NCBI RefSeq assembly: GCF_035556095.1 | Contig: NZ_DATMFT010000021.1 | Span: 310,001-374,000 of the forward strand | Direction of reading: 5' to 3' | Source: Parapedobacter sp035556095 | GTDB lineage: Bacteria > Bacteroidota > Bacteroidia > Sphingobacteriales > Sphingobacteriaceae | Length of the DNA: 64,000 nt | Shown here: in pieces, positions 52,681 to 60,350 of the stretch | Numbering within the stretch: the stretch's first letter is position 1 | How the letters are laid out: each line of letters opens with the position of its first letter | Translations under genes and position numbers: made by a program | The notes under the pieces: generated by a model | Seen by the model: the letters and a program-made list of their open reading frames with translations, nothing else | The model's database searches: none | Told to the model about the DNA's origin: nothing

Positions 52681-53454
52681 TCATTTTTTCAATTGCCGGA
52701 TAAACGGCGTTATTTTCGTGCGATAATCAGTGTCGCCCAGTAGCTTCACGAACGCACTTCCTATAATGGCGCCGTCGGCGTGGTCGGTAGCATGCACAAA
52801 CGTGCGGCGATCCGAGATACCGAATCCGATGACTGTTGGGTTTTCGAGGCCCATGGCACGGATACGGGAGAAATAGCTTTCCGTGTTTTCCGAAACCGCC
52901 AGATTTTTGCCGGTAGTGGCTGAAGAAGACAGCAGGTAAATGAAACCAGTTGATAGGCTGTCAATTTTCCGGATGCGTTCTTCCGATGTTTGCGGCGTTA
53001 CCAGGAAAATGTTGCTCAGCCCGTGCGCATCGAATACCGATTGGTAATGTGCCTCGTACTCGTACATGGGCAAATCGGGTACGATTGCGCCATCCACACC
53101 GACCTCCGCACACGCTTTGCAGAACTTTTCTACTCCATATTGAAGCACCGGGTTCACGTATCCCATCAGCAGTACCGGTATCTTCACCCGTTTGCGTAAA
53201 TCTTTCAACTGGTCGAAGAGTACATCCAGGGTCATACCATTGCGCAAGGCTACTTCCGAGCTGTGCTGGATGACCGGCCCATCGGCTACCGGGTCGGAGT
53301 AGGGGAAGCCGATTTCAAGGAAATCGGCACCAGCACTTTCCAACGCTTCGGCGATGTCCAGCGTACTGTCGATAGTCGGATAACCGGCAGTATAATAGAT
53401 GGATAGGATACGTTTATCGCCTTTGTTGGTAAATAAATTCTTGATACGGTTCAT
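52681..53454 (-). CDS. trpA: Tryptophan synthase alpha subunit
   Basis: Last gene of the trp group. Cleaves indole-3-glycerol phosphate to indole and glyceraldehyde-3-phosphate; indole is channelled to TrpB. 257 residues, TIM barrel; catalytic Glu47 and Asp58 in DFLEIGFPYSDPVADGP, phosphate loop GFGISDRRT, and LSSSATTGKN. It starts 3 nt after the trpB stop. Confidence 0.97.
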   Translation of the reverse strand: MNRIKNLFTNKGDKRILSIYYTAGYPTIDSTLDIAEALESAGADFLEIGFPYSDPVADGPVIQHSSEVALRNGMTLDVLFDQLKDLRKRVKIPVLLMGYVNPVLQYGVEKFCKACAEVGVDGAIVPDLPMYEYEAHYQSVFDAHGLSNIFLVTPQTSEERIRKIDSLSTGFIYLLSSSATTGKNLAVSENTESYFSRIRAMGLENPTVIGFGISDRRTFVHATDHADGAIIGSAFVKLLGDTDYRTKITPFIRQLKK

Positions 53455-53457
53455 CGT

Positions 53458-54642
53458 CTAAAATCCAAAATATTTCATGTAATTGTCCAAATCTTTGTCG
53501 CCGCGGCCGGACAGGCATACAACCACGTTTTCATTGGCTTTAAAGGTCATTTTCTCCAATTGGGCGAGTGCGTGGGCGCTTTCGATGGCGGGAATGATGC
53601 CTTCCAGTCGGGTAAGCAGTAAACCAGCCTGCATGGCCTCGTCGTCCGTGGCATTGGCATAAGTTGCCCGGCCTGCTTTATGCAACCAGGCATGTTGCGG
53701 TCCGATGCCTGGGTAATCGAGGCCTGCCGAGATGGAGTACGGTTCCACTACCTGGCCGTCATCGGTTTGCATGAGGATCGATCGGCTCCCATGCAATACG
53801 CCTTCGCGGCCGAGCACGGTGGTTGCCGCTGATTCGCCGGAATCGACACCTTTTCCGGCTGCCTCCACCGCTACGAGTTTCACCTGCGGGTCGTCTAAGA
53901 AATGATAGAACATACCGGCAGCATTGCTGCCGCCGCCTACGCAGGCGATGGCATAATCCGGTGTTTCGCTGCCGGTTTTCTCGAGCAGCTGTTTCCGTGT
54001 TTCAGCAGAAATGACCGACTGGAAGCGGGCAACCATGTCTGGGTAGGGGTGGGGCCCTACCACCGATCCGATGATGTAGTGGGTATCCACGGGATTGTTT
54101 ATCCAGTCGCGCAGCGCCTCATTTGTAGCGTCTTTAAGCGTCTTGCTGCCCGATGTTGCCGCTATGACCTCGGCACCCATCATTTTCATCCGGGCCACGT
54201 TGGGGGCCTGCCGTTCGATATCGATGGCCCCCATGTACACCACGCATTTGAGGCCTTTGAGTGCACACACCGTGGCGGTAGCCACACCATGTTGGCCTGC
54301 CCCGGTTTCGGCGATGATTCGTTTTTTGCCCAGCCGTTCGGCAAGCAGGATCTGGCCAATGGTGTTGTTGATCTTGTGGGCACCGGTGTGGTTGAGGTCC
54401 TCCCGTTTCAGGAAGATGTTGGCACCGTACCGATCTGAAAGCCGCTGCGCAAGGTACAGTGGCGACGGGCGTCCTACATAATCGCGTAGCAGTTGGTCAA
54501 ATTCCTGCCGAAAGTCAGTGCTTTGGATAATAGCCACATATTGTTGCCGCAGCTCTTCCACATTAGGGAACAGCATTTCGGGGATATAGGCCCCGCCGAA
54601 ATTGCCGTAATAACCGTTGTCGTTTACTTGATATTTACTCAT
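53458..54642 (-). CDS. trpB: Tryptophan synthase beta subunit
   Basis: PLP enzyme joining indole and serine to tryptophan. 394 residues; PLP Lys90 in EDLNHTGAHKINN, catalytic Glu in AETGAGQHGVATA, phosphate loop GGGSNAAGMF. It overlaps trpF by 8 nt, indicating translational coupling. This is the TrpB1 form expected to work with TrpA. Confidence 0.97.
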   Translation of the reverse strand: MSKYQVNDNGYYGNFGGAYIPEMLFPNVEELRQQYVAIIQSTDFRQEFDQLLRDYVGRPSPLYLAQRLSDRYGANIFLKREDLNHTGAHKINNTIGQILLAERLGKKRIIAETGAGQHGVATATVCALKGLKCVVYMGAIDIERQAPNVARMKMMGAEVIAATSGSKTLKDATNEALRDWINNPVDTHYIIGSVVGPHPYPDMVARFQSVISAETRKQLLEKTGSETPDYAIACVGGGSNAAGMFYHFLDDPQVKLVAVEAAGKGVDSGESAATTVLGREGVLHGSRSILMQTDDGQVVEPYSISAGLDYPGIGPQHAWLHKAGRATYANATDDEAMQAGLLLTRLEGIIPAIESAHALAQLEKMTFKANENVVVCLSGRGDKDLDNYMKYFGF

Positions 54643-55261
54643 CGTTGATGGTCTGTAACGTATTTCTTAATAATGCAATGTCTTTGACGCCCGGTGCGGT
54701 TTCAAACCGCGAGTTCAGGTCCAGCGCGTAAAGGCGACTGTCGCCAAGCCGTAATGCGTCTACTATATTTTCTGCGCCGATGCCACCACTCAGGAAAAAA
54801 GGCTTGCTGCCCATGTAGTTCTCAAGCAGTGTCCAATCAAAACGCTCACCCGTGCCACCGTGTTGGCTACTTTTGGTATCAAAAAGATAATAATCCACGA
54901 CTGTTTCATACTTCGCTATCATCGCCCAGTCGAACCGCTCACCGATACCGAAAGCCTTGATGATTTCCACACCGTTGCCCATTAATTCCGCGCAGTATGC
55001 CGGTGTTTCTGCCCCATGCAGCTGCACCGCTTGGAACCCGTATTGTAGGATAGCCGATTTTACGTCATGGATAACCGCATCTACAAAAACACCTGTTTTT
55101 TTGACGCCGTGTAACCCAGTTACCCAATTTGCATCGAGTTGGCCCACGAAGCGCTTGGAGCCGGGGTAGCAGATAAAACCGATATAATCGGGGTCCAAAG
55201 CCACCACGTCCCGGATGTTATCGGGATGTTTTAAACCACATATTTTTATTTTCGGGTTCAT
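54635..55261 (-). CDS. trpF: Phosphoribosylanthranilate isomerase
   Basis: Amadori isomerisation of PRA to CdRP. 208 residues, TIM barrel; catalytic Cys8 in KICGLKHPDNI, GGIGAENI and the phosphate-binding ALDLNSRFE...PGVKD. It starts 2 nt after trpD and overlaps trpB by 8 nt. The trpC gene, which usually stands between trpD and trpF, is absent here. Confidence 0.95.
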   Translation of the reverse strand: MNPKIKICGLKHPDNIRDVVALDPDYIGFICYPGSKRFVGQLDANWVTGLHGVKKTGVFVDAVIHDVKSAILQYGFQAVQLHGAETPAYCAELMGNGVEIIKAFGIGERFDWAMIAKYETVVDYYLFDTKSSQHGGTGERFDWTLLENYMGSKPFFLSGGIGAENIVDALRLGDSRLYALDLNSRFETAPGVKDIALLRNTLQTINDE

Positions 55262-55263
55262 CC

Positions 55264-56250
55264 CTATCCTATCAATTTTTTAAAACTTGCCAATGCTTTC
55301 TTGCCGATAAGCGATGCTTCAGCCTCGTAGTAGCAGTCGGCGAAGCGCTTTTGCGGATGGAAGGTCTGGATGGCAACGGCGGCGTTGGCCAGTACCACGT
55401 TATTCTGTTCCATGGTGCCTTCACCATTGAGGACAGTCGCGAAAATCTTGGCCGCTTCTTCCACCGTTTCGCCGCCATGGATCTGCTCCGCCGATATCGG
55501 TGTAAAGCCCAGCTGGTCAATGCTATGGAGGTGCTCTCCCTGGTTGCTGATGGTCTTGAAATCGCCCGTCAGGGAAACCTCGTCGTAACCATCCAACGCA
55601 TGGAGGATGGTGTACTGCTTGTCCGTTTGTTGGTACAGATAGCCGTATAGCCGGGCCAGTTCCAAGCTGAATACCCCTACGGATTGGTAGTGAGGGTTGG
55701 TGGGGTTAACCAGGGGCCCAATCATGTTGAAAAATGTCTTGACGCCCAGTTCGCGGCGGATGGGGGCCACGGTCTTCATGGCCGGATGGAAAAGGGGCGC
55801 GTGGAGGAAACAGATGTTGGCCTGTTCCAGCTGGCGACTGATGACATCTTTATCATTGGTGAATTGATAACCGAGGTACTCCATCACATTGGATGATCCG
55901 CAGCCTGATGATACCCCGTAGTTGCCGTGCTTGGCCACGTGATAGCCTGCACCTGCTACCACGAAGGAGGCTAGGGTGGAAATGTTGAACGTGTTTTTGC
56001 CATCGCCCCCCGTGCCACAGAGATCGATGAGTTTGTAGCCCGGAAAGTCCAATTGCAGGCACAGGTCGTACATGGCATCGCGGAAACCTTCCAGTTCTTC
56101 CACGCGGATGCTCCGCATGCCGTAGGCTGTCATGAATGCTGCTATTTGGGAATTATTGTATTTCCCGGAGGCGATGTTGGTCAATATTTCATAAGCTTCA
56201 CGCCGCGTGAAGGTTTTGTATTCGAAAAGGTGCGCCAGTATTTTTTTCAT
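55264..56250 (-). CDS. trpD: Anthranilate phosphoribosyltransferase
   Basis: Adds phosphoribosyl from PRPP to anthranilate. 328 residues; PRPP-binding DLCGTGGDGKNTFNIST, KHGNYGVSSGCGSSNVMEYLG and the substrate-contact NMIGPLVNPTNPHYQSVGV. First structural gene of the group trpD-trpF-trpB-trpA, placed behind an attenuator. trpE, trpG and trpC are not in the window, so the pathway is split over at least two loci. Confidence 0.96.
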   Translation of the reverse strand: MKKILAHLFEYKTFTRREAYEILTNIASGKYNNSQIAAFMTAYGMRSIRVEELEGFRDAMYDLCLQLDFPGYKLIDLCGTGGDGKNTFNISTLASFVVAGAGYHVAKHGNYGVSSGCGSSNVMEYLGYQFTNDKDVISRQLEQANICFLHAPLFHPAMKTVAPIRRELGVKTFFNMIGPLVNPTNPHYQSVGVFSLELARLYGYLYQQTDKQYTILHALDGYDEVSLTGDFKTISNQGEHLHSIDQLGFTPISAEQIHGGETVEEAAKIFATVLNGEGTMEQNNVVLANAAVAIQTFHPQKRFADCYYEAEASLIGKKALASFKKLIG

Positions 56251-56265
56251 CTGGTTATTTTTTAT

Positions 56266-56300
56266 TTTCAGTTGTCAGATGGAGCCTTTTGATGATTAAT
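56266..56300 (-). repeat. Intergenic repeat, copy B (35 bp), in the trpD leader
   Basis: Close match of copy A at 41471-41504. It lies between the attenuator hairpin and the trpD start. Confidence 0.75.
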
Positions 56301-56304
56301 CCAT

Positions 56305-56334
56305 AAAAAAAGGCCTGCCGATGATGGGCAAGCC
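56305..56334 (-). terminator. trp attenuator terminator
   Basis: Minus strand: 8-bp stem GGCTTGCC/GGCAGGCC (one G-U), 7-nt loop CATCATC, followed by seven U. It lies 49 nt after the leader-peptide stop and 54 nt before trpD. An alternative pairing between GGCAA in the region after the leader ORF and TTGCC of the terminator arm could act as antiterminator. Confidence 0.92.
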
Positions 56335-56382
56335 GCTATACAGTTCAGTAACTATTACTTACAATAGGAGGTTGCCACAGCG

Positions 56383-56430
56383 TTAATTGCTATGCCACCA
56401 CCAAGTAATATGTCCTCTCGTAACGTTCAT
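56383..56430 (-). CDS. trpL: trp leader peptide with three tandem Trp codons
   Basis: 15-residue ORF MNVTRGHITWWWHSN, codons TGG-TGG-TGG at 56395-56403. Its stop TAA (56383-56385) precedes the attenuator hairpin. The start lies ~14 nt after the -7 box. Consecutive Trp codons in a short ORF upstream of trp genes are the hallmark of translation-coupled attenuation. The Rfam family Bacteroid-trp describes such leaders in this phylum (recalled; not searched). Confidence 0.95.
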   Translation of the reverse strand: MNVTRGHITWWWHSN

Positions 56431-56443
56431 TTCCGTTGTGAGG

Positions 56444-56474
56444 CAAATATGGGTTTTTGTTTTGAAAGATGCAA
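56444..56474 (-). promoter_or_regulatory. Promoter of the trp leader
   Basis: Minus strand: -33 TTG (56472-56474), 20-nt spacer, -7 CATATTTG (56444-56451), one base off the TAnnTTTG consensus. The distance to the leader ORF is about 14 nt. Confidence 0.65.
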
Positions 56475-56508
56475 GACGCGGCGTTGTATTTTATGGGACT
56501 TGTTTAAC

Positions 56509-56539
56509 AAAACCGCCCCGTACTCATCGTGCGGGGCGG
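56509..56539 (-). terminator. Intrinsic terminator of the DUF2795 gene
   Basis: 8-bp GC stem CCGCCCCG/CGGGGCGG with an 11-nt loop, followed by TTTTGTTAAA on the minus strand; 8 nt after the stop of the gene. Confidence 0.9.
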
Positions 56540-56546
56540 CTATTTC

Positions 56547-56768
56547 TTAATATTCATCTTCGTTGAAGAAAAAATCATCTTTGGTGGGGTAATCCGGCCA
56601 GATCTCTTCTATATTTTCATAGGGCTCACCATCATCCTCCAGGGCTTGCAGATTCTCAATTACTTCCACGGGGGCTCCTGAGCGTATACCATAGTCGATA
56701 AGCTCGTCTTTTGTGGCCGGCCACGGTGCGTCTTCCAAATGTGAGGCTAACTCTAATGTCCAGTACAT
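56547..56768 (-). CDS. DUF2795 family small protein
   Basis: 73-residue acidic protein: MYWTLELASHLEDAPWPATKDELIDYGIRSGAPVEVIENLQAL, then a highly acidic tail (DDGEPYENIEEIWPDYPTKDDFFFNEDEY). The N-terminal half matches the DUF2795 domain. It is cytoplasmic; function unknown. A TATTTTTG box (56800-56807) 32 nt upstream is a plausible -7 element, and a terminator follows, so it is monocistronic. Confidence 0.87.
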   Translation of the reverse strand: MYWTLELASHLEDAPWPATKDELIDYGIRSGAPVEVIENLQALEDDGEPYENIEEIWPDYPTKDDFFFNEDEY

Positions 56769-56990
56769 AACCTTTCAATTTAAGCTTTTCAATTTTGCGC
56801 AAAAATATAATATTTATAGTATGATTTTTAAATTTTTTGCCAATAATTTATCATGTTGCTATAAATAGCTGTTTTGCAGTTCATTAATGTTTCGGTTGGG
56901 GGTTATTTTTACAAAAAAATGGTATTTGCGGCCGTGGTCGACCCTATTTCCGAATTGCTGAAACGCGCAGCGTTTTGATGACCACTACAT

Positions 56991-57749
56991 TCAGATGTTT
57001 TCGAAATCAGTGCCTTTTTCGCGTAAGGCTGACAGCCGGGGCGATACATTCCGGATGTCTTTGTTGGGATAGTCATCTTCGATGAGTCCATCTCGCATGC
57101 GGACGATTCGGTGGGCGTGCTGGGCGATATCTTCCTCGTGGGTGACCAGGATAATTGTGTTACCCTTGTCGTGTATTTCCTCCAGCAGTTCCATAATTTC
57201 TACCGAAGTCTTGGTGTCCAGGTTACCCGTCGGTTCATCGGCCAATATGATAGACGGATTGTTGATCAAGGCACGGGCCACGGCTACTCGCTGGCGCTGG
57301 CCACCGGACAGCTCATTGGGTTTGTGGTCTACCCGATTACCCAGCCCCACACTTTCCAAAGCGCTTTGCGCCATCTCGCTTCGTGTTTTCTTGTTATAGC
57401 CCGCATAAATAAGTGGTAGGGCTACATTATCGAGCGATGTGGAGCGGGGTAGTAGGTTGAACGTCTGAAATACGAACCCGATTTCCTTGTTTCGCACATC
57501 AGCGAGTTCATCGTCGGTCATATCGCTCACATTGATGCCATTGAGGATATATTCACCGCGTGTAGGTGTATCCAAACAACCAAGAATGTTCATCAGTGTC
57601 GATTTGCCCGAACCTGAAGGGCCCATCAGCGCAACGAACTCTCCTTTGTTGATTTGGAGGGTCACGGACTTCAACGCATGGATTACTTCCGAACCAATGA
57701 CATATTTACGTCCAATATCCGTGATTTGAATGAGCGGCTGTTGCGACAT
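56991..57749 (-). CDS. ABC transporter ATP-binding protein (MacB-type)
   Basis: 252-residue ATPase: Walker A GPSGSGKST, Q-loop FQTFNLLPRSTSLDNV, signature LSGGQRQRVAVARAL, Walker B IILADEPTGNLDT and His switch VTHEED. It belongs to the MacB/LolD-type group but the permeases are not adjacent. The C-terminal extension (PNKDIRNVSPRLSALREKGTDFENI) is short. Possibly the third gene of the group M20-plsC-ABC (gaps 20 and 41 nt), inferred from spacing. Confidence 0.9.
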   Translation of the reverse strand: MSQQPLIQITDIGRKYVIGSEVIHALKSVTLQINKGEFVALMGPSGSGKSTLMNILGCLDTPTRGEYILNGINVSDMTDDELADVRNKEIGFVFQTFNLLPRSTSLDNVALPLIYAGYNKKTRSEMAQSALESVGLGNRVDHKPNELSGGQRQRVAVARALINNPSIILADEPTGNLDTKTSVEIMELLEEIHDKGNTIILVTHEEDIAQHAHRIVRMRDGLIEDDYPNKDIRNVSPRLSALREKGTDFENI

Positions 57750-57790
57750 ATACGTTTTTTTTGTAATGAGACGTGCTAATATAGGAAAAG

Positions 57791-58543
57791 TTACAGCCCG
57801 CCGGTTTTGTTCCAGTGTTTTTTTATGAGGGCGTGCACTTCGTCGCGCAACCGGTCGGCATGTTCCAACGTTAGCTGAGCGGTGTCAATTGGCGCAAGTA
57901 CATCAATCAGCACCGTACCTGGGCGGCTGCCGAACTGTTTGGCGTCATCCCAAAAAATCTTCCAAGCGTTGTGGATCACTACCGGTACAATGGGTGCCTT
58001 CGTTTCGATGGCCAGTTTGAATGGCCCGTTCTTGAAATCATAAAGGTGTGGGGGAAATTCCTCACCGATGTGTCCTTCCGGAAAGATGACCATACTTCGA
58101 CCATTCCGGAGGTTATTATCGGCACGTTTGAACGCTTTGAAGGCCGAGATGTTGCTTTTTCTGTTCAGCGGGATGTCGATTGTTCGGAAAAACATACCCG
58201 TGACAGGGTTATCGAGGAGTTCAATTTTTCCCATGAACGAGAAATCAGCAGGACAGAGGAGCACCATTGCCGTAATGTCGAGGTTGGATGTGTGGTTGGC
58301 ACAGATGATGCAAGGCCTTGACCAGTCGATCGTGGTCTCGTGGTTGAATCGATAGCAGATTCCTACGCACGTGGAGCTCAGCCAGCCAATGAGGCGGCGG
58401 CAACGTGCGATACGGCTGGAGTGCCGCTCGGGGTTTTTTGCCAGCACATACAATAGCGGGTAACAGAGTACAAAGAAAAATAAAACAGATGCCAAATACA
58501 GGCATCTGTGTGTTTTTCTCAGCAAACGTAGGATCCCGTTCAC
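57791..58543 (-). CDS. plsC: 1-acyl-sn-glycerol-3-phosphate acyltransferase
   Basis: 250-residue membrane-bound acyltransferase of phospholipid synthesis, making phosphatidic acid from lysophosphatidic acid. Two N-terminal hydrophobic segments (~15-35 and near ~55-70), the HX4D motif NHTSNLD (His84, Asp89), and the glycerol-3-phosphate-binding FPEGHIGEE. Homologous enzymes may act on other acyl acceptors, so the symbol is by family. It starts 20 nt after the M20 gene. Confidence 0.87.
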   Translation of the reverse strand: MNGILRLLRKTHRCLYLASVLFFFVLCYPLLYVLAKNPERHSSRIARCRRLIGWLSSTCVGICYRFNHETTIDWSRPCIICANHTSNLDITAMVLLCPADFSFMGKIELLDNPVTGMFFRTIDIPLNRKSNISAFKAFKRADNNLRNGRSMVIFPEGHIGEEFPPHLYDFKNGPFKLAIETKAPIVPVVIHNAWKIFWDDAKQFGSRPGTVLIDVLAPIDTAQLTLEHADRLRDEVHALIKKHWNKTGGL

Positions 58544-58563
58544 GCGTGCAATTTCTCGTTTAG

Positions 58564-59931
58564 TTAACTCAATTCCGCAAAATACTTATGGAAGAGCGGG
58601 ATGGTCTCGATGCCCTTGAGGTAGTTGGCAATATCGTATTTTTCATTGGGTGAATGCAAGTTGTCGCTATCCAGGCCGAATCCCATCAATACCGTTTTCA
58701 GCCCCAGCTCGTTTTCAAACAAGGAGACAATGGGTATACTTCCGCCACCCCGAGTAGGGATTGGCTTTTTTCCAAACGCTTCTTCAATGGCTTTCTCTGC
58801 CGCGCGGTACGCCGTGCTATCGGTGGGGGTCACCGCCGGTTGGCCACCGTGATGGGGCGTCACTTTGACGGATACATAATCCGGCGCGATGCTTTCGAAA
58901 TGCTTGGCGAAGAGCGCGGTGATGGTGTCCGAATCCTGGTTGGGTACCAAGCGCATGGAAATTTTTGCATGCGCCTTCGATGGTAGCACTGTTTTCGCAC
59001 CTTCGCCGATATAGCCGCCCCAGATGCCGTTGAGTTCCAACGTCGGCCGGATGCCGGTACGCTCAATCGTTGTATATCCTTTTTCGCCCCACAGCGCTTT
59101 GACGCCAAGGTCTGTTTTATATTCCGTTTCGTTGAAAGGCGCTGCATTCAGCGCTTTCCGCTCGGCCTCATCCAATTCGGCTACGTTGTCGTAAAAACCG
59201 GGGATGGTGATATGGTTGTTTTCATCATGTAGCGAGGCAATCATCTTCGCCAGGATGGTGATGGGGTTGGCCACGGCACCACCGTATACGCCCGAATGGA
59301 GGTCGCGGTTCGGACCGGTTACTGCGACTTCGAGGTAAGACAGCCCACGCAACCCGGTTTCCAGCGATGGCGTGTCGAGACTGATCATGGCTGTATCGGA
59401 AATGAGTACCACGCCGGCTGCCAACCGTTCTTTGTTGGCTTTCACGAAAGTACCTAGGTTGTCCGACCCTACTTCTTCCTCGCCCTCGATCATGAATTTG
59501 ATATTACAGGCGAGCGTATCGGTGGATTGCATCAATTCAAAAGCTTTCACGTGCATGTAGAACTGGCCTTTATCATCGCACGCGCCGCGGGCAAAGATTT
59601 TGCCGTCGCGTATCGTGGGTTCAAAAGGTGGGGTTTCCCAGAGCTCCAGCGGGTCGGGTGGTTGCACATCATAGTGGCCGTATACCAAAACTGTGGGCTT
59701 GGCGGCATCGATGATTTTTTCACCATATACAATGGGATGCCCTGCTGTACGGCAAACTTCGACGTTCTCGGCACCTGCGTCGCGCAATTTTTGAGCTACG
59801 AATTCTGCGGTGTTCCGTACATCGTCCTTGTATTTGGGGTCGGCACTTACCGATGGGAAGCGGAGCAGCTCAATTAATTCGTCGAGGAAGCGTTGCGTAT
59901 TCGCTTCTACATATTTTTTGATCGTTTGCAT
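58564..59931 (-). CDS. M20-family dipeptidase
   Basis: 455-residue zinc-dependent metallopeptidase, cytoplasmic. Metal-binding segments: VYGHYDVQPPDPLELW (His, Asp), ARGACDDKGQFYMH (Asp), MIEGEEEVGSDN (catalytic Glu pair), and the C-terminal RGGGSIPIVSLFENEL ... LHSPNEKY with His. The resemblance is to carnosinase-type dipeptidases. The promoter is good (TTTG-20 nt-TAAGTTTG). First gene of a possible M20-plsC-ABC operon. Confidence 0.93.
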   Translation of the reverse strand: MQTIKKYVEANTQRFLDELIELLRFPSVSADPKYKDDVRNTAEFVAQKLRDAGAENVEVCRTAGHPIVYGEKIIDAAKPTVLVYGHYDVQPPDPLELWETPPFEPTIRDGKIFARGACDDKGQFYMHVKAFELMQSTDTLACNIKFMIEGEEEVGSDNLGTFVKANKERLAAGVVLISDTAMISLDTPSLETGLRGLSYLEVAVTGPNRDLHSGVYGGAVANPITILAKMIASLHDENNHITIPGFYDNVAELDEAERKALNAAPFNETEYKTDLGVKALWGEKGYTTIERTGIRPTLELNGIWGGYIGEGAKTVLPSKAHAKISMRLVPNQDSDTITALFAKHFESIAPDYVSVKVTPHHGGQPAVTPTDSTAYRAAEKAIEEAFGKKPIPTRGGGSIPIVSLFENELGLKTVLMGFGLDSDNLHSPNEKYDIANYLKGIETIPLFHKYFAELS

Positions 59932-59948
59932 ATCCTAAGGCTTTGGCG

Positions 59949-59980
59949 CAAACTTAGGTAATTTGCCGAAGACAGGCAAA
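59949..59980 (-). promoter_or_regulatory. Promoter of the M20 dipeptidase group
   Basis: Minus strand: -33 TTTG (59977-59980), 20-nt spacer, -7 TAAGTTTG (59949-59956); 18 nt before the ATG. Confidence 0.75.
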
Positions 59981-60249
59981 TTAGCAAAGTTTCAGCTGCC
60001 TTAGAAAAGATACGTATTCACATAAAGCGTAACGAAAGGTGATTTGTTATGCAACATTTGGGATTGTTGTACGTCAAAAGAGAAGCAGCTTAATAGGCGG
60101 TCAGGCCTTTTTTCTACGGCTAGGTATAATGAATTACTAATTTTTCGTAGTTTTACGGCGAATGCGGAGTTTGGGCTCTGGTGGGGTGGGATAGTTTGCT
60201 AAAAAATGTTAAATAATAGTGAAAAAAACGGAAACTATTTTTTTAGTTA
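59981..60249. other. Divergent intergenic region, no gene
   Basis: The ~270-nt stretch between the dipeptidase promoter and the TonB-gene promoter. I see no gene, hairpin or repeat. Confidence 0.5.
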
Positions 60250-60257
60250 TATATTTG
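60250..60257 (+). promoter_or_regulatory. -7 element of the TonB-like/GLPGLI operon
   Basis: TATATTTG, fully matching TAnnTTTG, 93 nt before the ATG; -33 not clear. Leader of ~85 nt. Confidence 0.5.
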
Positions 60258-60350
60258 CCATCGTTGAATGCTGGTGGACAAGTGAGCGGGAACACGTGAT
60301 GGACATCAAGGCATTTTCCCTTATTCTTTAAAATGTAGCATAAACCAACT

